Shown here one piece after another: positions 59,856 to 64,000 of a stretch of 64,000 nt of DNA (positions are counted from its first letter, which is position 1; each line of letters opens with the position of its first letter). Source of the stretch: Actinomadura xylanilytica. Its GTDB lineage: Bacteria > Actinomycetota > Actinomycetes > Streptosporangiales > Streptosporangiaceae. Under the pieces are notes generated by a model, which made no database searches, had not been told where the DNA came from, and saw only the letters and a list, made by a program, of their open reading frames with translations. The translations under genes and the position numbers were made by a program. The DNA lies in assembly GCF_030283145.1 (NCBI RefSeq), contig NZ_JASNWE010000006.1, positions 124,001 to 188,000 on the forward strand. Reading direction: 5' to 3'.

Positions 59856-60730
59856 GTACCGTCATTCTGCTGGCCGTCACCGGGCTGGCGCTCGGCGCGC
59901 TGTACTTCCTGATCGCGGCGGGGATCTCCCTGGCGTTCGGGCTGATGCACGTGCTCAACTTCGCGCACGGCGCGTTCCTCACCATCGGCGCCTACGCGGG
60001 CTACCTCGTCGCGTCGGGCGGCGGCGACGTCGGGACCGGCAGGTTCGTCCTGATGCTGGCCGCCGGGACCCTCGCGGGCGCGCTGGCCGCGGTGGTCACC
60101 GAGCTGCTGCTGATCCGCCCGCTGTACGGCAACACGCACGCGCAGCTACTGGTCACCGTGGGGCTGTCGCTCGCGCTCGTCGCGCTCATCGAGGAGCTGG
60201 CGGGCAGCGACGCGCGCGGCTACCACTCCCCCGGCTGGGCGAACGCGACCACCGAGATCGCTGGCAGCGCGATCCGCGGCAGCCGGTTCCTCGCGATCGG
60301 CGTCGCGGTGCTGGTGCTGGCCGCGCTGGTGGTGTTCCTGCGCCGCACCCGCTACGGCCTGATCATCCGGGCCGGGGTGGAGAACCGCTCGATGGTGACC
60401 GCCCTCGGCATCGACGTGCGCCGCGCCTTCACCCTGGTGTTCGCGCTCGGCGGCGCCGCGGCCGGGCTCGGCGGCGTGATCGCCGGCTCCTACTTCGGGC
60501 AGGTGGAGCCGCGGGTCGGCACCGGGCTGTTCATCTACGCGCTGATCGTGATCGTGATCGGCGGGCTCGGCTCGCTGACCGGCACGGCCGTGGCCGCGGT
60601 GCTGGTCGGGCTGCTCCAGCAGTTCCTCAACTACTACGCGGCCGGGGTCGGCGACCTGTCGGTCCTCGCGCTGCTCGCCCTCGTCCTGCTCGCCCGGCCC
60701 GCGGGCCTGTTCCGGAGCACCGCCTCATGA
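59852..60730 (+). CDS. livH: branched-chain amino acid-type ABC permease (LivH type)
   Basis: The 292-residue inner-membrane protein has about eight hydrophobic helices. It starts LAVTGLALGALYFLIAAGIS and has the LivH features FGLMHVLNFAHGAFLTIGAY, RRTRYGLIIRAGVENRSMVT, and the C-terminal IVIVIGGLGSLTGTAVAAVL. It forms half of the channel with LivM and overlaps the next gene by 4 bp. Confidence 0.9.
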   Translation: MSTVILLAVTGLALGALYFLIAAGISLAFGLMHVLNFAHGAFLTIGAYAGYLVASGGGDVGTGRFVLMLAAGTLAGALAAVVTELLLIRPLYGNTHAQLLVTVGLSLALVALIEELAGSDARGYHSPGWANATTEIAGSAIRGSRFLAIGVAVLVLAALVVFLRRTRYGLIIRAGVENRSMVTALGIDVRRAFTLVFALGGAAAGLGGVIAGSYFGQVEPRVGTGLFIYALIVIVIGGLGSLTGTAVAAVLVGLLQQFLNYYAAGVGDLSVLALLALVLLARPAGLFRSTAS

Positions 60731-61821
60731 CGCAATCCCAACCCAAGAAGGCCGCGCTCGGCCCCGCCGCGCTCGGCGCGATCGCGCTCGCCGTGGCCGC
60801 CGTGCTGCCGCTGATCCCGGTCGGGGTCAAGGGGATCATGCCCGGCCCGTTCAGCACCGCCGGAACGTTGCAGCTCCTCGCGGTGTGCCTGGTGTTCGGG
60901 GCGCTCGCGCTCACCTACGACCTGGTGTTCGGGAGGGCCGGGCTGCTGTCGTTCGGGCACGCGCTGTTCTTCGCGACCGGCGTGTACGCCTGCAACATCG
61001 CGATCGTGCACGCCGGCCTGCCCTTCGTGCCCGCCGTGCTGGTCACCCTGGTCGTCGGCGCCGCCGTCGCCGCGCTGGTCGGCGCGCTAAGCCTGCGCGT
61101 CAAGGGCATCGCGTTCGCGATGGTGACGCTCGCGTTCGCGCAGGCCGCCTCGGTGCTGGTGCTGCTCAACCCGGGCCACTACACCGGCGGCGAGGAGGGC
61201 CTCGGCCTGGACGCGACGGCGATCCCGCGCGCGTTCGTCGGCGTGGTCAACACCCGCAACCTCTACTGGCTCGCGCTGGCCCTGCTGGTGCTGGTGTACG
61301 CGATCGTCCGCTGGACGGCGCGGTCCGAGCCCGGCCGGGCCGCCGAGGCGCTGCGCGAGAACGAGCAGCGCGCCACCGTCCTCGGCATCGCCTCGTTCCC
61401 GGTGCGGCTGCTGCTGTTCACCGTCGCCGGGACGCTCGCCACCCTCTGCGGGATCGTCTACCTGCTGGCGATCGGCAGCTCCACCCACCAGGTCACCGAC
61501 TCGCACTTCAGCCTGACCGTGCTGGTCATGGTGGTGCTCGGCGGGCTCGGCAGCCGCTGGGGCGTGGTGGTCGGCGGGGTGCTGTACCACTTCCTGGACG
61601 ACCGGCTCAGCGCGCTCGCGACGACCGCGTTCGTCCAGGACCTCCCGGCGGTGCTCCGCGCGCCGCTGTCGCAGCCGCTGTTCCTGCTCGGGGTGATCTT
61701 CATCGTGGTGGTGCTATTCCTGCCCGGCGGCATCGCCGGCGCGTTCGGCCACCGCACCCACCAGGCCGCCGCGATCGAGGGTCTGCTCGGCCGCTTCCGC
61801 CGCGCGCCCAAGCCCGGCTGA
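60727..61821 (+). CDS. livM: branched-chain amino acid-type ABC permease (LivM type)
   Basis: The 364-residue permease has the LivM features LALTYDLVFGRAGLLSFGHA, LRVKGIAFAMVTLAFAQAAS, ARSEPGRAAEALRENEQRAT and VLVMVVLGGLGSRWGVVVGG, in about ten hydrophobic segments. It completes the LivGFHM importer with the binding protein at 57173. It is the last gene of the operon. No gene lies in the next 137 bp. Confidence 0.9.
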   Translation: MTQSQPKKAALGPAALGAIALAVAAVLPLIPVGVKGIMPGPFSTAGTLQLLAVCLVFGALALTYDLVFGRAGLLSFGHALFFATGVYACNIAIVHAGLPFVPAVLVTLVVGAAVAALVGALSLRVKGIAFAMVTLAFAQAASVLVLLNPGHYTGGEEGLGLDATAIPRAFVGVVNTRNLYWLALALLVLVYAIVRWTARSEPGRAAEALRENEQRATVLGIASFPVRLLLFTVAGTLATLCGIVYLLAIGSSTHQVTDSHFSLTVLVMVVLGGLGSRWGVVVGGVLYHFLDDRLSALATTAFVQDLPAVLRAPLSQPLFLLGVIFIVVVLFLPGGIAGAFGHRTHQAAAIEGLLGRFRRAPKPG

Positions 61822-61958
61822 CCGGGCCGTAAAGCGGTCGCCCCACCCGCTGGGACGATCTAGCCTGTCCGGATGGACACCACCATCGAACGGCCGGGGC
61901 GGGATCCGCGCCGCACGGATCCCGCTCCCGGCCACGGCCGCCCCGGATCGGACGCCCG

Positions 61959-62393
61959 ATGAGCGTCACCCTCGTCCGCAACGGCGACCTCGCGCAGACC
62001 GTCGACTACGCCTACGCCGCCGTCGCGGACGCCCCGGTCCGCGCGGTCTGGACGGCGGGCGCGTGCCCGCTCGACGCCGACGGGAACACCGTCGCGCCCG
62101 GCGACCACGCCGCGCAGGCCCGCCAGGTCATGCGCAACCTCACCGCCGCGCTGGACGCCGCCGGCGCGTCCCTCTCCGACATCGTCAAGACCACCGTCTA
62201 CGTGGCCTCCTCCCGCCAGGAGGACCTCGTCGCGGCCTGGGACGTGGTGCGCGCCCACATGGGCGACCACGACGCGCCGTCCACCCTGCTCGGCGTGACC
62301 GTCCTCGGCTACGACGGCCAACTCGTCGAGGTGGAGGCCGTCGCCGTCCTCGCCCCGCCGTCAGGCCTCGCGGCTGCGCAGGCTCAGCCCTAG
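61959..62393 (+). CDS. RidA family protein
   Basis: The 144-residue YjgF/YER057c/UK114-type protein shows AVWTAGACPLDADGNTVAPG, QARQVMRNLTAALDAAGASL, IVKTTVYVASSRQEDLVAAW and the C-terminal LVEVEAVAVL. RidA proteins hydrolyse reactive enamine/imine intermediates or serve related roles. The Arg that binds the carboxylate in true RidA (in the VE-R-A segment) is not seen here, where the sequence reads VEVEAVAV, so it may belong to another Rid subgroup. Its last 33 bp overlap the convergent MurA-type gene. Confidence 0.8.
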   Translation: MSVTLVRNGDLAQTVDYAYAAVADAPVRAVWTAGACPLDADGNTVAPGDHAAQARQVMRNLTAALDAAGASLSDIVKTTVYVASSRQEDLVAAWDVVRAHMGDHDAPSTLLGVTVLGYDGQLVEVEAVAVLAPPSGLAAAQAQP

Positions 62394-63668
62394 CGCGCGG
62401 AACTGCTCGACCGGACGGTGGTAGCCGCGCTCGATGTGGTGCACCCCGCGCAGCCTGGACGGCCCCTCGGCGACCGCCGCGGCCAGGACCGCGGAGAAAC
62501 CGGCCCGGATGTCGGGCATCGTGACATCGCCGCCGCGCAGCTTGGACACGCCGCGCACCACCGCGGAGTGCACGGCGGCGGTGTCGTGGTAGCGGCACGC
62601 GGGCCCGCCGAGGCAGGTGTCGTACACCTCGATCTCGGCGCCCATGCTCTTCAGCGCCGGGACGTAGGCGAGCCGGTTCTCGTACACCGTCTCGTGCAGC
62701 ACCGACATCCCGTCCGCCTGGGTGAACAGCACCATCAGCGGCGTCTGCCAGTCGGTCGCGAACCCGGGGTGGGTGTCGGTCTGCACCGCCGCGGGCCGCA
62801 GCCCCTCCGGCGCCGACGCCATGATCCAGTCGTCGGTGATGTCGAACTGGGCGCCCATCCCCGACAGCGTGGTGATCGCGGTGACCAGCCGGTCCTGCGG
62901 GCAGCCGTGCACCCGCACCTCGCCGCTGGTGACCAGGCCCGCCACCAGGTAGGAGAACGCCTCGATCCGGTCGCCCGCCAGCCGGGTGGACGCGCCGCCG
63001 AGCCGCTCGACGCCCTCCACCACGATCCGCCGGTCCGGGGCGAACGAGATCCGCGCGCCCATCCGCTGGAGGAACAGCGCCAGCTCGATGATCTCCGGCT
63101 CGGTCGCCGCGTTCCGGATCACCGTCTTGCCCTCGGCCCGCACCGCCGCGAGCAGCACCGTCTCGGTCGCGCCGACGCTCGGGTAGGGCAGGTCGACGCG
63201 CGTCCCGACGAGCCTGGACGCGCGGGCGTGGATGCCGTCGGGCGCGATCTCCACCTCGGCGCCGAACGCGCGCAGCGCGTCCACGTGGAAGTCGACCGGC
63301 CGCCGGCCGATCGGGTCGCCGCCGACCAGCGGGACGAACGACTCGCCCGCCAGGTGCAGCAGCGGCCCCAGCATCAGGATCGGGATCCGGTTCAGCCCGG
63401 TGAACGCCTTGCCCACGCCGGGCTCGGTCACCGCCCCGGGAACGACCGTGATCTCGTCGCCGGAACGCTCCACCGTCATCCCGACGTGCTCCAGCATCGC
63501 CGCGGTGATCCCGACCTCGCCGACGTCCGGCGCGTTGCGGATCGTGCTCGGTTCGGCGCCGAGCATGGCGGCCACCATGTGCTTGCTGACCGCGTTCTTG
63601 GCCCCCCGCACCGTGACGTCGCCGCGCAGCGGCCCGGACGGCTCGATCTCCCATAGCTTCTCGGTCAT
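62361..63668 (-). CDS. murA: UDP-N-acetylglucosamine 1-carboxyvinyltransferase (MurA type), fosfomycin-insensitive active site
   Basis: The 435-residue EPSP-synthase-fold enzyme has VRGAKNAVSKHMVAAMLGAE near the start (Lys/Asn pair of MurA), ILMLGPLLHLAGESFVPLVG, then GGDPIGRRPVDFHVDALRAF, where the loop Cys of E. coli MurA is Asp (about residue 118). HPGFATDWQTPLMVLFTQAD holds the catalytic Asp region. MurA transfers enolpyruvate from PEP to UDP-GlcNAc in the first peptidoglycan step. Asp in place of Cys is known from mycobacteria and prevents fosfomycin alkylation. The sequence differs from the usual actinobacterial MurA, so it may be a second copy. Confidence 0.85.
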   Translation of the reverse strand: MTEKLWEIEPSGPLRGDVTVRGAKNAVSKHMVAAMLGAEPSTIRNAPDVGEVGITAAMLEHVGMTVERSGDEITVVPGAVTEPGVGKAFTGLNRIPILMLGPLLHLAGESFVPLVGGDPIGRRPVDFHVDALRAFGAEVEIAPDGIHARASRLVGTRVDLPYPSVGATETVLLAAVRAEGKTVIRNAATEPEIIELALFLQRMGARISFAPDRRIVVEGVERLGGASTRLAGDRIEAFSYLVAGLVTSGEVRVHGCPQDRLVTAITTLSGMGAQFDITDDWIMASAPEGLRPAAVQTDTHPGFATDWQTPLMVLFTQADGMSVLHETVYENRLAYVPALKSMGAEIEVYDTCLGGPACRYHDTAAVHSAVVRGVSKLRGGDVTMPDIRAGFSAVLAAAVAEGPSRLRGVHHIERGYHRPVEQFRALGLSLRSREA

Positions 63669-63714
63669 CAAAGCAGCCTACGGCGGCCCGCGGGCGGCCC
63701 CGACCCTGCGGCCC

Positions 63715-63999
63715 CTACTGGACGGTCAACATCGGGAGCCGCCCCTGCCGGGTCGCGCGCGCCTGCGCCACCGGCACGTCCTTCGCCCCGCGCAGCCGGG
63801 TGACCCTCGGCGGGTGCAGCGTCGACAGCCCGTAGGTGCCGCGCGCGAGCCCCTCGGGGACCTTGAACGTGTAGCTGCTCGTCCGGACCGTGACGTGACC
63901 GCACGGCCGCAGCGGGGCCGTCTTGGGCTCGCCGGCCTGCACCGTCGCGCCAATCTTCCGCCCCGCCGCCATGGGAAGAGGCGTGGACGGCGGGTACAG
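63715..63999 (-). CDS. unknown protein, C-terminal part (5' end outside window)
   Basis: The frame is open to the window edge, and the in-frame ATG at 63972 has no clear signal upstream, so the gene probably begins beyond 64000. The visible 94 residues include KIGATVQAGEPKTAPLRPCG, VTVRTSSYTFKVPEGLARGT and YGLSTLHPPRVTRLRGAKDV. They are beta-rich and basic with a single Cys. No family is recognised. Confidence 0.45.
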   Translation of the reverse strand: MYPPSTPLPMAAGRKIGATVQAGEPKTAPLRPCGHVTVRTSSYTFKVPEGLARGTYGLSTLHPPRVTRLRGAKDVPVAQARATRQGRLPMLTVQ

Positions 64000-64000
64000 C

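Overview
This is a GC-rich actinobacterial chromosome segment with no rRNA or tRNA visible. The gene content (mycothiol-type DinB/maleylpyruvate isomerase proteins, F420/flavin LLM oxidoreductases, many TetR regulators, a SpoIIE phosphatase fused to an anti-sigma kinase domain, DUF1707 and DUF5302 proteins, an A-factor-receptor-like regulator) fits a developmentally complex actinomycete, perhaps Actinomadura-like. The genus is inference. Most genes are ordinary accessory metabolism and regulation, and many start codons are GTG.

Layout. 0-7.5 kb: the end of a GMC oxidoreductase, two DinB-fold enzymes around a TetR gene, an SDR, a gamma-butyrolactone-receptor-like TetR, a 1.2-kb gene-free stretch with a tandem repeat, and an AraC regulator. 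7.8-17.5 kb: SDR, DUF899, a 4-coumarate-CoA-ligase-like enzyme coupled to a hydratase/lyase-like crotonase, a carotenoid-oxygenase homologue that appears to have lost three of four iron ligands, a second TetR closely related to the first, an acyl-CoA carboxylase beta subunit, an AhpD-like protein and a small secreted SH3-like protein. 17.8-28 kb: a membrane-anchored M15-like protein, the SpoIIE-type phosphatase, a sigma-factor relic, a spermidine-synthase-like protein and a five-gene Dpp/Opp ABC operon. 28-37 kb: M20 peptidase, thioesterase, LLM oxidoreductase/TetR pair with clear operators, MBL hydrolase, PrmC-like methyltransferase, MFS relic, another methyltransferase and a TetR gene.

37.1-42.1 kb is an integrated element bounded by a perfect 31-bp direct repeat (37148-37178 and 42048-42078). 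The right copy lies inside the 3' end of an aldehyde dehydrogenase gene. The element carries a CutA-like gene, an XRE/TPR regulator, small unknown genes, a DUF1707 gene, a holin-like membrane protein, a 5'-truncated tyrosine integrase and a serine-recombinase relic, so it looks stranded.

42-50 kb: aldehyde dehydrogenase, PPOX-type flavoprotein, a secreted protein, DUF5302, an aromatic amino acid decarboxylase, an FAD monooxygenase, a MITE-like 178-bp palindromic element and a HutC-type GntR regulator. 50.4-61.8 kb forms one coherent system. A FadR-type GntR regulator, a tightly overlapping five-gene acyl-CoA catabolic operon (crotonase, two acyl-CoA dehydrogenases, ADP-forming-type acyl-CoA ligase, LLM oxidoreductase) and a divergent five-gene Liv-type ABC importer share the operator TCATGC-N5-GCATGA, found once before the regulator and twice in the divergent promoter region. 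The likely logic is import, CoA activation and beta-oxidation of an unidentified carboxylic acid under GntR control. 62-64 kb: RidA-family protein, a MurA-type enolpyruvyl transferase with Asp in place of the catalytic Cys, and a partial unknown gene.
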